Of a DNA stretch of 64,000 nucleotides, positions 8,319 through 16,681 are shown one piece after another. Source of the DNA: Dactylosporangium sucinum. Its GTDB lineage: Bacteria > Actinomycetota > Actinomycetes > Mycobacteriales > Micromonosporaceae. Location of the stretch: the NCBI RefSeq assembly GCF_014647515.1, contig NZ_BMPI01000048.1, forward strand, positions 1 through 64,000, written 5' to 3'. The notes beneath the pieces are model-generated. The model was given only the letters and a program-made list of their open reading frames with translations, searched no databases and was not told where the DNA came from. The position numbers were made by a program, and so were the translations under genes. The stretch's first letter is position 1. Every line of letters begins with the position of its first letter.

Positions 8319-8690
8319 GAGTTCGCGTACCGGCAGCGTCGGAGGCCTCGCTCAACGGCGGCGTGCAGTTCGGTTGCACGAGTCGCGCGCTACGAAGAAC
8401 CGCCAACGGCACGCAGCGCCGAGACACTCTCGACCCGGCGGGCCGGGAAAAGGCGCATATGGAACATCACGAGCTACCAGGACATAACGGATCTCACCGC
8501 TCTTGTTGATGCGGTCCGCGCGGCGCTGCCCCCGGTCGCCGGATGAACGGCCGTTCGGCCGGGCACCATCGGCCGAGGCCCGGTTGGCCGGACGGCTGAC
8601 CCGAAACACGCCGGCAACAGCCGGAAATCCCCAGGTCATCCGCGTTTTGGTGGGGTGCCGGAGCCCCCGACATCCGGCTTCGCAGATCCA
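8319..8690. other. Intergenic region between the small secreted peptide and the importer promoter
   Basis: About 370 bases with no supported gene. Short open frames on both strands lack motifs and ribosome-binding sites. It should contain the promoter of the minus-strand peptide gene, but no clear hexamer pair is seen. Confidence 0.5.
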
Positions 8691-8720
8691 TTGACGTGGC
8701 CTGAGTCACCGCTCTATCGT
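8691..8720 (+). promoter_or_regulatory. Candidate σ70-type promoter of the ABC importer operon
   Basis: TTGACG at 8691-8696 and TATCGT at 8715-8720 are separated by 18 bases. The palindromic operator cluster starts right at the -10 element, so a bound regulator would block polymerase. Confidence 0.5.
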
Positions 8721-8770
8721 GAACCACCAGTTCACTGAGTGATCCGATCCAACGGTTCACTCAGTGAATC
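8719..8770. promoter_or_regulatory. Operator cluster: two TTCACT-N-AGTGAA palindromes plus a half site
   Basis: TTCACT-G-AGTGAT at 8731-8743 and TTCACT-C-AGTGAA at 8756-8768 have centres 25 bases apart. An extra GTGAAC at 8719-8724 pairs with GTTCAC at 8730-8735. The same element appears once more in the window, at 16084-16100, upstream of the second catabolic operon. The cluster lies between the promoter and the permease start, which is the layout of repression by a local regulator. The IclR protein encoded at 12762 is the obvious candidate. Confidence 0.7.
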
Positions 8771-8817
8771 CCACCGCCGGACGACGGCTCCCGAGAGGCT
8801 TCGGAGAGTGCCTGCAC

Positions 8818-9771
8818 ATGACCGCGACAAAGATCGTTCCGCCGCCGACACCGGCCGAGACGGGTCGCGCCAAGCGCACGGAACGGGTGACGCAGGGCCG
8901 GTCCCTCCGCGGACCTGACGTGAAGAAACATGCCATCAACACCGTCGGCGCGATCGGTGTCGTCGCGGTGCTGGCCGGCCTCTGGGAGGGGTACAAGGCG
9001 CTGGGCCAGAGCGTCGGCGACGTCGTGCCCGGAACCACGATCGGCTTTCCGGTGGCCACCGACGATCTGTCGATGCCCCACCTCTCGACGATCCTGCGCT
9101 CGCTGGTCGAACCCGCCCGGCGGGGCGACCCGATGTCGCTGGGCGCATACCTGATCGGCGAGACCACCGTGACGCTGCGTGAGGCCCTCTACGGGCTCGT
9201 CGCCGGATCCGTGCTCGGCCTGCTGCTGGCGGTCGTGTTCCTGAACGTGGTCCCGGTCAGCAAGGGCCTGATGCCCTGGCTGGTGGCGTCGCAGACGGTG
9301 CCGCTGGTGGCGATCGCGCCGATGATCGTGATCTGGGGCGGCAAGGCCGGTGCCCCGCCCTGGATCGCCGTGACCGGCATCGCCGCCTACCTCGCGTTCT
9401 TCCCGGTCACGATCAACACGCTGCGCGGGTTGAAGTCACCGCAGAAGGTGCACCTGGAGCTCATGCACAGCGTCGGCGCCAAGCGCCGGCAGGTGCTGTG
9501 GTGGCTGCGCATCCCGGCGGCCCTGCCGTTCGTGTTCGCCGGCCTCCGGCTGGCCGCCACGGCGAGCGTCGTGGGCGCCATCGTCGGTGAGCTGTCCGCC
9601 GGAACCGGTCGTGGCATCGGGCGGTCGATCCTCACCTTCGCCTACTACTACTCGAACGGGCCGGAGAAGTTGTACGCGGCCGTCCTGGTCTCCGCGGTCG
9701 CCGGCATCGTGTTCGTGCAGCTGCTGGGGCTGATCGAGCGATTCGCGCTCCGGCATCGCCACGCGCGGTGA
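8818..9771 (+). CDS. ABC importer permease 1 (SsuC/ThiX-like, BPD superfamily)
   Basis: A 317-residue inner-membrane permease with about six helices. The cytoplasmic EAA loop, which docks to the ATPase, is ELMHSVGAKRRQVLWWLRIP. The family carries sulfonates, nitrate, thiamine or riboflavin precursors and other small anionic or heterocyclic molecules. ATG 8818 is chosen because GGAGAG lies about 10 bases upstream. An upstream ATG at 8764 would fall inside the operator. The first ~40 residues are a basic cytoplasmic tail. The ATPase gene follows, and a second permease follows that, so transport would use a permease heterodimer. Confidence 0.87.
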   Translation: MTATKIVPPPTPAETGRAKRTERVTQGRSLRGPDVKKHAINTVGAIGVVAVLAGLWEGYKALGQSVGDVVPGTTIGFPVATDDLSMPHLSTILRSLVEPARRGDPMSLGAYLIGETTVTLREALYGLVAGSVLGLLLAVVFLNVVPVSKGLMPWLVASQTVPLVAIAPMIVIWGGKAGAPPWIAVTGIAAYLAFFPVTINTLRGLKSPQKVHLELMHSVGAKRRQVLWWLRIPAALPFVFAGLRLAATASVVGAIVGELSAGTGRGIGRSILTFAYYYSNGPEKLYAAVLVSAVAGIVFVQLLGLIERFALRHRHAR

Positions 9772-9820
9772 GCCCGTCCCCGTCAACACATGCCTGTTCA
9801 CCACCTGCCGGGAGGCGCTG

Positions 9821-10609
9821 ATGTCTGAGCCCGCCATCATCTCAGTGCGCGGAGTCAACAAGGAGTTCAACAGCGGCAAGCGCTCGGTGACCGCGCTGCA
9901 GGACATCGACCTGTCGATCGCCCGCGGCGAGTTCGTGTCGCTGCTGGGCCCGAGCGGTTGCGGCAAGAGCACGCTGCTGCGCGTGCTGGCCGACCTGACC
10001 GAGCCGTCCAGCGGCACGGTCACGCTCAACGGCAAGTCGCCCCGGGCGGCCCGGACCGACCGCGACTACGGGATGGTCTTCCAGCAGGCCGGCCTGTTCG
10101 ACTGGCGAAGCGTGCAGCGCAACGTGGAGCTGCCGCTGCAGGTCGCCGGCGCCGACAAGCAGACGCGGCGGGCCAAGGCCCACGAGATGCTGGAGCTCGT
10201 CCGGCTGGCCGAGTTCGCCAAGCACTTCCCGTGGCAGCTGTCCGGCGGCATGCAGCAGCGGGTGGCGATCGCCCGCGCGCTGTCCGCCGATCCCGAGATC
10301 CTGTTCATGGACGAGCCGCTGGGCGCGCTGGACGAGATGAACCGGGAGCGGCTGCAGGGCGAGCTGCTGCGGATCTGGGCGGACACCCGGACCACGGTCG
10401 TGTTCGTCACGCACAGCATCTCCGAGGCCGTCTTCCTGTCCTCGCGGATCGTCGTGATGACGGCCCGCCCGGGCCGGATCGCCGCCAGCATCGACGTGGA
10501 CCTGCCGTACCCGCGGACCGCGGCGACCCGCACCACCGAGGAGTTCTTCGCCAAGGTGACCGAGGTCCGCGCGGCGCTGCACGGCGCACCCGCCGAGCAG
10601 GCCGCCTGA
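9821..10609 (+). CDS. ABC importer ATP-binding subunit (SsuB/TauB/ThiZ-like)
   Basis: A 262-residue ABC ATPase with all motifs: Walker A GPSGCGKST, Q-loop FQQAGLFDW, signature LSGGMQQRVAIARAL, Walker B ILFMDEPLGALDE and the H-loop FVTHS. It powers uptake through the permeases on either side. The TGATG overlap with the downstream permease at 10607-10611 shows translational coupling. The C-terminal ~40 residues follow the pattern of this subfamily and there is no extra regulatory domain. Confidence 0.93.
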   Translation: MSEPAIISVRGVNKEFNSGKRSVTALQDIDLSIARGEFVSLLGPSGCGKSTLLRVLADLTEPSSGTVTLNGKSPRAARTDRDYGMVFQQAGLFDWRSVQRNVELPLQVAGADKQTRRAKAHEMLELVRLAEFAKHFPWQLSGGMQQRVAIARALSADPEILFMDEPLGALDEMNRERLQGELLRIWADTRTTVVFVTHSISEAVFLSSRIVVMTARPGRIAASIDVDLPYPRTAATRTTEEFFAKVTEVRAALHGAPAEQAA

Positions 10610-11436
10610 TGAGCGTGACCCAGGCCGCGCAGCTGCGGTCGCCCGGGGCCGGGACCAGGCTGCGGACCCACCTCGGCCGGTACCTCCCGGTCGCCGTCAC
10701 CGCCGTGGTGATCCTCGGCGTGTGGCAGCTCGCCGTGGTCGTGTTCGACGTGCCGTCGTTCATCGTCCCGGCGCCGAGCGAGGTCCTGTCCGCGTTCGTC
10801 AGCCAGTTCACCACGATCATGTCGGCCTCGCGGATCACCGTTCAGGCGGTGCTGCTCGGCCTGCTCATGGGCGTGCTGTGGGGCGTCGTCGTGGCCCTGG
10901 TGCTGAGCCGCTTCCCGAGCGTGTCCAGTCCCGTGCTCACGGTCGCCGTCATCGTCAACTGCGCCCCGATCGTGGCCCTGGCGCCGATCTTCAACAACTG
11001 GTTCGGTGTCACCAGCCTGGTCTCCAAGGCCGGCGTCGCCGCCGTGATGGTGTTCTTCCCCGTCCTGGTCAACACGACCCGGGGATTGCTCCAGGTCTCA
11101 CCCCTGCACCTGGAGCTCATGCAGTCGCTGGCGGCCAAGCCACGACACGTGGCGTTGATGCTGCGGCTGCCCAACGCGCTGCCCTTCCTGTTCAACGCGC
11201 TGAAGCTCGGCTCCACACTCGCCGTGATCGGCGTGATCGTGACCGAGTACTTCGGCGGGCCGAGCAACGCGCTCGGCGTCTACATCGCCTATCAGGCCGC
11301 ACTGCCCCGGTTCGAGTACGCCTGGGCCGGGATCCTCGTGGCGAGCGCCCTCGGCCTGGCCATGTTCGGTGTCGTGTCCCTTCTGGAACGGCTCCTCATG
11401 CCCTGGCATGCCTCGTTGCACGACGAGAACCCGTAG
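10609..11436 (+). CDS. ABC importer permease 2 (SsuC/ThiX-like)
   Basis: A 275-residue permease paralogous to the one at 8818, with the EAA loop ELMQSLAAKPRHVALMLRLP. Its ATG overlaps the ATPase stop by one base. It probably pairs with permease 1 to form the channel. Differences between the two EAA loops fit an asymmetric transporter. Confidence 0.88.
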   Translation: MSVTQAAQLRSPGAGTRLRTHLGRYLPVAVTAVVILGVWQLAVVVFDVPSFIVPAPSEVLSAFVSQFTTIMSASRITVQAVLLGLLMGVLWGVVVALVLSRFPSVSSPVLTVAVIVNCAPIVALAPIFNNWFGVTSLVSKAGVAAVMVFFPVLVNTTRGLLQVSPLHLELMQSLAAKPRHVALMLRLPNALPFLFNALKLGSTLAVIGVIVTEYFGGPSNALGVYIAYQAALPRFEYAWAGILVASALGLAMFGVVSLLERLLMPWHASLHDENP

Positions 11437-11478
11437 GCCATGGCCCGTCGTCGTGCCCTCAACACTCATGGAGTCAGC

Positions 11479-12642
11479 ATGTTCCTTCGTAGACGGTTAT
11501 CCACGCGGCCGGGCCGCGTCGGGTCCGCGCTGAGCGTCCTCACGGCCACCGCGCTGCTCGCGTCCGGCTGTGGCGGCATGTCCGACACGGGGACGCAGGC
11601 CGCGTCCGACGCCGGCAAGGACTGCAAGTCGAAGACCAAGGTCCGGGTCGTGCTCCAGTGGGTCGCCCAGGCCCAGTTCGCCGGCTACTACGCGGCGAAG
11701 GACAAGGGGTTCTACGACGCGGAGTGCCTGGACGTCACCATCCAGGAAGGGGGCGTGAACATCGTCCCCCAGCAGGTCCTGTCGTCCGGCAACGCCGAGT
11801 TCGCCGTCAGCCACGTCACCAAGACGATGGTCACCAGGGAGCAGGGCGCCGACCTGGTCAACATCGGCCAGGTCTTCCAGCGCGGCGCGTACCTGCAGGT
11901 CGCCTGGGCCGACTCCGGCATCAAGACGCTCGCCGATCTCAAGGGTAAGAAGGTCGGCAGCTGGGGCTATGGCAACGAGCTCGTGCTGTACGCGGCGATG
12001 CGCGGTGCCGGCGTCGACCCGACCAAGGACACGCAGATCATCCAGCAGCCGTTCGACATGTCCCTGCTGCTCAAGCGCGAGGTCGACGCCGCGCAGGCGA
12101 AGACCTACAACGAGTACGCCCAGCTGCTGGAGACCAAGAACCCGAAGACCGGACAGCTGTACCAGCCGTCCGACTTCACCGCGATCAGCCTGCAGGACGC
12201 CGGGTACACCAGCCTCGAGGACGGCATCTACAGCCGTGGCGACTGGCTGAAGGACCAGGCCAACCAGGAGACCGCCGTGAAGTTCCTCAAGGCGACGTAC
12301 CGTGGCTGGGGCTACTGCCGCGACGACCTCAAGGGCTGCGTCGACACGGTGCTGGCGCACGGCAGCGCGCTGGGCACGGGGCACCAGACCTGGATGCTCA
12401 GCGAGGTCAACAAGCTGGTCTGGCCCTCGCCGAAGGGCGTCGGGGCGATGGACCAGGCCGCCTGGGACCAGACGATCGACATCGCCGTCAAGGCCGGTGT
12501 GCTCAAGCAGAAGCCGGACAGCGACGCGTACCGCACCGACCTGTCCGACCGCGCGCGAGAAGAGCTCAAGTCCTCGGGCGTGGACGTCATCGGCAGCTCC
12601 TACAAGCCGGAATCGGTGACCATCACCGAAGGCGGGAAGTAG
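11479..12642 (+). CDS. ABC importer substrate-binding lipoprotein (NMT1/THI5-like)
   Basis: A 387-residue lipoprotein. The signal ends in LLASGC, so Cys31 is the likely lipidation site. The fold is the periplasmic-binding type II/NMT1-THI5 family, with VRVVLQWVAQAQFAGYYAA near the start of the mature protein and the ligand-loop SWGYGNELVLYAAM in the middle. Relatives bind pyrimidine-type thiamine precursors, riboflavin and similar heterocycles, which fits the pyrimidine-degradation enzymes encoded downstream. ATG 11479 is favoured because GGAG lies 5 bases upstream. ATG 11440 would add 13 residues before the signal peptide. Confidence 0.87.
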   Translation: MFLRRRLSTRPGRVGSALSVLTATALLASGCGGMSDTGTQAASDAGKDCKSKTKVRVVLQWVAQAQFAGYYAAKDKGFYDAECLDVTIQEGGVNIVPQQVLSSGNAEFAVSHVTKTMVTREQGADLVNIGQVFQRGAYLQVAWADSGIKTLADLKGKKVGSWGYGNELVLYAAMRGAGVDPTKDTQIIQQPFDMSLLLKREVDAAQAKTYNEYAQLLETKNPKTGQLYQPSDFTAISLQDAGYTSLEDGIYSRGDWLKDQANQETAVKFLKATYRGWGYCRDDLKGCVDTVLAHGSALGTGHQTWMLSEVNKLVWPSPKGVGAMDQAAWDQTIDIAVKAGVLKQKPDSDAYRTDLSDRAREELKSSGVDVIGSSYKPESVTITEGGK

Positions 12643-12648
12643 GCGATC

Positions 12649-12685
12649 GGGGTGCCGGGCGGCCCGCGGGCTCGTCCGGCATCCC
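12649..12685 (+). terminator. Hairpin after the importer operon
   Basis: GGGGTGCCGG (12649-12658) pairs with CCGGCATCCC (12676-12685) with one G·U pair. The loop contains a further CCCGCGGG palindrome. It starts 7 bases after the lipoprotein stop, so it probably separates the importer operon from the IclR gene. Confidence 0.6.
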
Positions 12686-12761
12686 GGTGAAGGCAGAGCC
12701 TGCCAGGATGGCGGCAGAATAGTTGCCGCCGACGATGGCACGCGGAATACGGAGGAACTCG

Positions 12762-13553
12762 ATGGCGTCTGGTGAGGCAGGGCTGGTCCGGCGCACCATC
12801 TGGCTGCTGCGAGCGGTGGCGGCCCATCCCGAAGGCGTCGGCCTGAGCGAGGTCGCCCGCGAGGCGGGCATCCCGAAGGCGACCTGCTACCGGGTGCTGA
12901 CGGTGCTCGAGCGCGAGAGCTGGTTGACGCTCGATCCGGTGACGCGGCGGTACCGGGTGTCGCTCGGGCTGCTGTCCATCGTGGGCGGCCTGCTCGACGG
13001 GGGCGGTGCGTACGGGCACATGCGGGAGGTCCTGCGGGGCCTGGCCGGGGAGACGCGGGAGACGGCGGGCTTCGACGTCCTGCTGGCGCCGAAGGTGATG
13101 GTCGTGGCGCAGGTGCCGGGACCGTCGCTCATCGGCCAGACGCTCAAGCCGGTGCCCCGGACCCAGCCGGTGTGGGCGACGTCCACCGGCAAGGTGCTGC
13201 TGGCGGCGCTCGACCCGAAGCAGGTCCGCGACGACTTCGCCGAGGAGTTCGCCGCCCACGCCCCGCAGGAGGTGGGCGACCTGGACTCGTTCATGGGCTC
13301 GCTGGCCGCGGTCCGGGCCCGGGGGTTCGCCTTCGCCTACGACGAGCTCGAGGTCGGCGCGGCCTCCGTGGCTGCACCCGTGCAGATCCGCGGCACGACG
13401 CCGTATGCCGTCTGGATCGGCGGCCCCACCTACCGGCTCACCCGCGGTCGCATCGACGAGGTGGCGGAGTCGGTCATGAAGGCCGCGCGGCAACTCAGCG
13501 AGCTGCTCAGCAACACCGATATCGACCTGCCCAGTGGGCTCGGCCGGCGCTGA
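12762..13553 (+). CDS. IclR-family transcriptional regulator
   Basis: A 263-residue protein with an N-terminal winged helix (GLSEVAREAGIPKATCYRVLTVLE, about residues 27-50) and a C-terminal effector-binding domain with the IclR pattern. That pattern comprises VWATSTGKVLLAAL, VRARGFAFAYDELEVGAASVAAPV and the helix ending VMKAARQLSELL. IclR proteins bind short palindromes as dimers or tetramers and sense small catabolites. GGAGG precedes ATG 12762, and the upstream Met at 12723 lacks one. It sits between the importer operon and the enzyme genes, and it is the likely ligand-responsive regulator acting on the palindromes at 8719-8770 and 16076-16100. No copy of the operator was seen before this gene. 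Confidence 0.9.
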   Translation: MASGEAGLVRRTIWLLRAVAAHPEGVGLSEVAREAGIPKATCYRVLTVLERESWLTLDPVTRRYRVSLGLLSIVGGLLDGGGAYGHMREVLRGLAGETRETAGFDVLLAPKVMVVAQVPGPSLIGQTLKPVPRTQPVWATSTGKVLLAALDPKQVRDDFAEEFAAHAPQEVGDLDSFMGSLAAVRARGFAFAYDELEVGAASVAAPVQIRGTTPYAVWIGGPTYRLTRGRIDEVAESVMKAARQLSELLSNTDIDLPSGLGRR

Positions 13554-13603
13554 GCGCCGGCGTTTTGACCGGACCGGACGACCGGCCGGTGGAGGAGGAT
13601 GCA

Positions 13604-15088
13604 ATGGCCGCATTTGAGGAGGCGCTGGCCGCGGCGACGGCGGTGGCCGGCCGGGTGCCGAAGGGCCTGTACATCGACGGAGCGTGGCGGCCGGCCCAGG
13701 GCGGCAAGGCGCTGGCGGTGGAGGACCCGGCGACCGGCTCGGTGATCGCGGAGGTCGCCGACGCCTCCGTCGCCGACGCCCTCGACGCCCTGGCCGCCGC
13801 CGACCGGGCTCAGCAGGCCTGGGCCGCCACGCCACCGCGCGAACGCGGCGAGGTGCTGCGCCGGGCGTTCGAGCTGATGCTCGCGCGGCGCGACGACCTG
13901 GCCGGGCTGATGACCCTGGAGATGGGCAAGGCCTTCGCGGAGTCGCAGGCGGAGGTCAGCTACGCGGCGGAGTTCTTCCGCTGGTTCGCCGAGGAGGCCG
14001 TCCGCATCGACGGCGGCTACCTCACCGCCCCGGGCGGCGGCTCCCGGGTCGTCGTCATGCGGCAGCCGGTCGGCCCGTGCCTGCTCATCACGCCGTGGAA
14101 CTTCCCGATGGCGATGGGAACCCGCAAGATCGGGCCCGCGCTGGCGGCCGGCTGCACGGTCGTGGTCAAGCCGGCCAAGCAGACCCCGCTGTCGATGCTG
14201 GCGCTGGTCGGGATCCTCGAGGAGGCCGGCGTCCCGCGCGGCGTGGTCAACCTGTTCACCACGTCGCGGTCGGGCGCGGCCAGCTCGGCGCTGCTCGACG
14301 ACGGGCGGCTGCGGAAGGTGTCGTTCACCGGTTCGACCGAGGTGGGCCGGACGCTGCTGGGCCAGGCCGCGCACCGGGTGCTGCGCACCTCCATGGAGCT
14401 GGGCGGCAACGCGCCGTTCCTGGTCTTCGACGACGCCGACCTCGACCTGGCGATCGAGGGTGCGGTCCAGGCGAAGATGCGCAACGTCGGCGAGGCCTGC
14501 ACCGCCGCCAACCGGTTCTACGTCCAGCGCTCCGTGCTGGACCGCTTCGTCAGCGGCCTGGCCGAGCGGCTGGGCGGCCTCCGGGTCGGCCACGGGCTCG
14601 ACCCCGAGACCGAGGTGGGCCCGCTCATCGACGGCAATGCGGTGCAGTCGGTCGGTGAGCTGGTCGCCGACGCGACGGCGGCCGGCGCCAAGGTGGTGAC
14701 CGGCGGAGCGGCGATCGCCGGCGACGGCTACTTCTTCGCGCCGACGGTCCTGTCCGGGGTGCCCGGCGACGTCCGGACGGTCCGGGAGGAGATCTTCGGC
14801 CCGGTGGCCCCAGTCGTCGCGTTCGACGCGGAGGACGAGGCGCTCCGCATGGCCAATGCCTCGGAGTACGGCCTCGCGTCCTACGTCTTCACCGAGAACC
14901 TGGCCCGCGGCCTGCGGGTCAGCGAGCGCCTCGAGAGCGGCATGGTCGGGCTCAACCAGGGCATCATCTCCAACCCGGCCGCGCCGTTCGGCGGGGTGAA
15001 GCAGTCGGGTCTCGGCCGTGAGGGCGGGCGGGTCGGCATCGACGAGTACCTGAACATCAAGTACACCGCCGTCCGGGCGGCCTGGTGA
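13604..15088 (+). CDS. NAD(P)+-dependent aldehyde (semialdehyde) dehydrogenase, GabD-like
   Basis: A 494-residue ALDH. The catalytic cysteine is C299 in GEACTAANR, and the general base is E265 in SMELGGNAPF. The cofactor segment is TPWNFPMAMGTRKIGPAL, and the C-terminal PFGGVKQSGLGREGG closes the family signature. It most resembles succinate-semialdehyde dehydrogenases. In this neighbourhood, with a β-alanine-type aminotransferase, the physiological substrate could be malonate semialdehyde. The sequence does not settle the substrate. GGAGGAGG precedes ATG 13604. The end overlaps the next gene at GTGA, so the two are coupled. Confidence 0.9.
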   Translation: MAAFEEALAAATAVAGRVPKGLYIDGAWRPAQGGKALAVEDPATGSVIAEVADASVADALDALAAADRAQQAWAATPPRERGEVLRRAFELMLARRDDLAGLMTLEMGKAFAESQAEVSYAAEFFRWFAEEAVRIDGGYLTAPGGGSRVVVMRQPVGPCLLITPWNFPMAMGTRKIGPALAAGCTVVVKPAKQTPLSMLALVGILEEAGVPRGVVNLFTTSRSGAASSALLDDGRLRKVSFTGSTEVGRTLLGQAAHRVLRTSMELGGNAPFLVFDDADLDLAIEGAVQAKMRNVGEACTAANRFYVQRSVLDRFVSGLAERLGGLRVGHGLDPETEVGPLIDGNAVQSVGELVADATAAGAKVVTGGAAIAGDGYFFAPTVLSGVPGDVRTVREEIFGPVAPVVAFDAEDEALRMANASEYGLASYVFTENLARGLRVSERLESGMVGLNQGIISNPAAPFGGVKQSGLGREGGRVGIDEYLNIKYTAVRAAW

Positions 15089-15912
15089 CCGCCTTCCTGC
15101 TGGCCGGCGTCCAGCTGCGGCCGGTCTTCGGTGACGTGCGGGCGAACCTCGCGGCCTCGTCGTTCTGGATCCGCGAGGCGGCCGCCCGCGGGGCCAGGCT
15201 GGTGGTGCTGCCCGAGGCGGCGTCGGCGGGCTACGTCTTCACGGACCGGTCGGAGGCGGCGCGGTATGCGGAGCCCGTGCCGGACGGCCCCACGACCGCC
15301 GGCTGGGCGGCGCTCGCGGCGGAGCTGGGGGTCTGGATCGTCGGCGGCGTGACCGAGCGCGACGGCGACCGGATCTACAACTCCGCGGTGGTGCTCGGGC
15401 CGGGCGGCCACCTGGGCACCTACCGCAAGGCGCACCTGTGGAACGACGAGAAACGCATCTACGACCGCAACACGGACGGCTTCCCGGTCTTCGACACGCC
15501 GCTGGGGCGCATCGGGGTGGGCATCTGCTACGACGCCTGGTTCCCCGAGACGTTCCGCAGCGCGGCCGTGCAGGGCGCCGATCTCGTCGTCCTGCCGTCG
15601 AACTGGGTGCCGGTGCCGGGGCAGCCCGACGACGGACCGGCGATGGCGCACCTGATGTGCATGACCGGCGCGCACAGCAACCAGTGCTACGTCGCCGGGA
15701 TCAGCCGGATCGGCGTCGAGCGCGGGCAGGAGTTCGTCGGCCGGTCCGTGCTCGTGGGCCCCGACGGCTGGCCGCTGGCCGATCCCGCGAGCCGCGACCG
15801 CGAAGAGCTGGTGACGGCCGAGGTCGACCTCATCGGCACCCGCCGGGAGCGCCGGGACAACCCGTTCAACCAGCCCCTCGCCGACCGGCGGACCGACCTG
15901 TATTCGAGCTGA
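15085..15912 (+). CDS. Nitrilase-superfamily carbon-nitrogen hydrolase 1
   Basis: A 275-residue enzyme with the Glu-Lys-Cys triad of the nitrilase superfamily: E44 in VVLPEAA, K115 in TYRKAHLW and C148 in GVGICYDAWFPE. The superfamily hydrolyses amides, carbamoyl amino acids and nitriles. With a dihydropyrimidinase and an aminotransferase nearby, N-carbamoyl-β-alanine amidohydrolase (β-ureidopropionase) activity is plausible, though it competes with the second nitrilase homologue at 21005. GTG 15085 overlaps the ALDH stop. The protein is soluble with no signal peptide. The hairpin at 15925 ends the transcript. Confidence 0.87.
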   Translation: MTAFLLAGVQLRPVFGDVRANLAASSFWIREAAARGARLVVLPEAASAGYVFTDRSEAARYAEPVPDGPTTAGWAALAAELGVWIVGGVTERDGDRIYNSAVVLGPGGHLGTYRKAHLWNDEKRIYDRNTDGFPVFDTPLGRIGVGICYDAWFPETFRSAAVQGADLVVLPSNWVPVPGQPDDGPAMAHLMCMTGAHSNQCYVAGISRIGVERGQEFVGRSVLVGPDGWPLADPASRDREELVTAEVDLIGTRRERRDNPFNQPLADRRTDLYSS

Positions 15913-15924
15913 TCCTCGGGCTGG

Positions 15925-15945
15925 TCCCCGGGCTGGTCCCGGGGA
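15925..15945 (+). terminator. 8-bp hairpin after nitrilase 1
   Basis: TCCCCGGG, loop CTGGT, then CCCGGGGA, 12 bases after the stop at 15912. It probably ends the IclR-ALDH-nitrilase transcript. Confidence 0.65.
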
Positions 15946-16044
15946 TCCTCGAGCTGGCGTGAGCCCGGCACGGTAGCGGCCGGCCGATGCCGCATGCCCT
16001 GTTCCGGGCCGGATCACCTCGGCGTTGTCCGAGCCTCAGGACTC

Positions 16045-16073
16045 TTGACAGTCCATCGCAATATCGACAGTAT
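16045..16073 (+). promoter_or_regulatory. Candidate σ70-type promoter of the pyrimidine-degradation operon
   Basis: A consensus TTGACA at 16045-16050 is followed after 17 bases by CAGTAT at 16068-16073. The operator palindromes start 3 bases downstream. Confidence 0.6.
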
Positions 16074-16075
16074 TT

Positions 16076-16100
16076 GAACCGACGGTTCGATGAGTGAACC
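16076..16100. promoter_or_regulatory. Second operator site of the local regulon
   Basis: GAACCGACGGTTC (16076-16088) is a perfect palindrome that overlaps GGTTCGAT-G-AGTGAACC (16084-16100). The right half of the latter, AGTGAACC, matches the operator upstream of the importer. It covers the expected transcription start and lies just before the ribosome-binding site, which fits repression of the enzyme operon. Confidence 0.68.
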
Positions 16101-16117
16101 ACACAGGAGGAATGATC

Positions 16118-16681
16118 GTGATCAGGGTCCGGAAGATCGTTCGCCACCTCGAGGAGACCTGGCTGGAGAACGGTCAGGACGTGCAGCCCCGCCACCGCGT
16201 CGCGTTCGTCGGGGTCGTCATCGAGAACCCCTACCCCAGCGCGTACGTGCAGGATCTGGTGACCCTGGCCGACGAGCTGGGCGAGGAGATCGGCAGCCTC
16301 ATCGGGCCCGCCTGCGTCGAGCTGCTGGGCGACGAGGTCGAGGCGTTCGGCAAGGCGGCCCTCGTCGGCATCGACGGGGAGGTCGAGCACGGATCGGCAC
16401 TCATTCACAACCTGCGGTTCGGCAACGTCTTCCGCAAGGCGGCCGGCGGCACGGAACTGCTGCCGGCGGCCGAGAAGGTCGGGCTCCCCGGCAGCCCGAT
16501 CGACATCCCGCTCAAGCACAAGCTGGACGCCAAGACGCGCTCCCACCACCAGACGGTGACGCTGCAGGTCGCCGACGTGCCGCGGCCTCGCGAGATCTTC
16601 GTGATCTGCGCGGCGGCCAACGCCGGACGCCCGCTTGCCCGGCTCGCCACCTTCGGCGCAGAGGTCAAGGCCGGCTCATGA
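16118..16681 (+). CDS. AA_synth (PF06684-like) family protein
   Basis: A 187-residue protein of the 'amino acid synthesis' family, recognised by the opening IRVRKIVRHLEETWLENG, the RVAFVGVVIENPYPSAYVQDL segment and the late IFVICAAANAGRPLARL. The biochemical role of the family is not established. Its place as first gene of an operon with a dihydropyrimidinase and an aminotransferase suggests a catabolic hydrolytic or accessory role rather than amino acid biosynthesis. I favour the GTG at 16118. AGGAGG (16105-16110) sits 7 bases before it, whereas the ATG at 16112 is only one base from that box. The stop overlaps the next start by ATGA. Confidence 0.8.
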   Translation: MIRVRKIVRHLEETWLENGQDVQPRHRVAFVGVVIENPYPSAYVQDLVTLADELGEEIGSLIGPACVELLGDEVEAFGKAALVGIDGEVEHGSALIHNLRFGNVFRKAAGGTELLPAAEKVGLPGSPIDIPLKHKLDAKTRSHHQTVTLQVADVPRPREIFVICAAANAGRPLARLATFGAEVKAGS

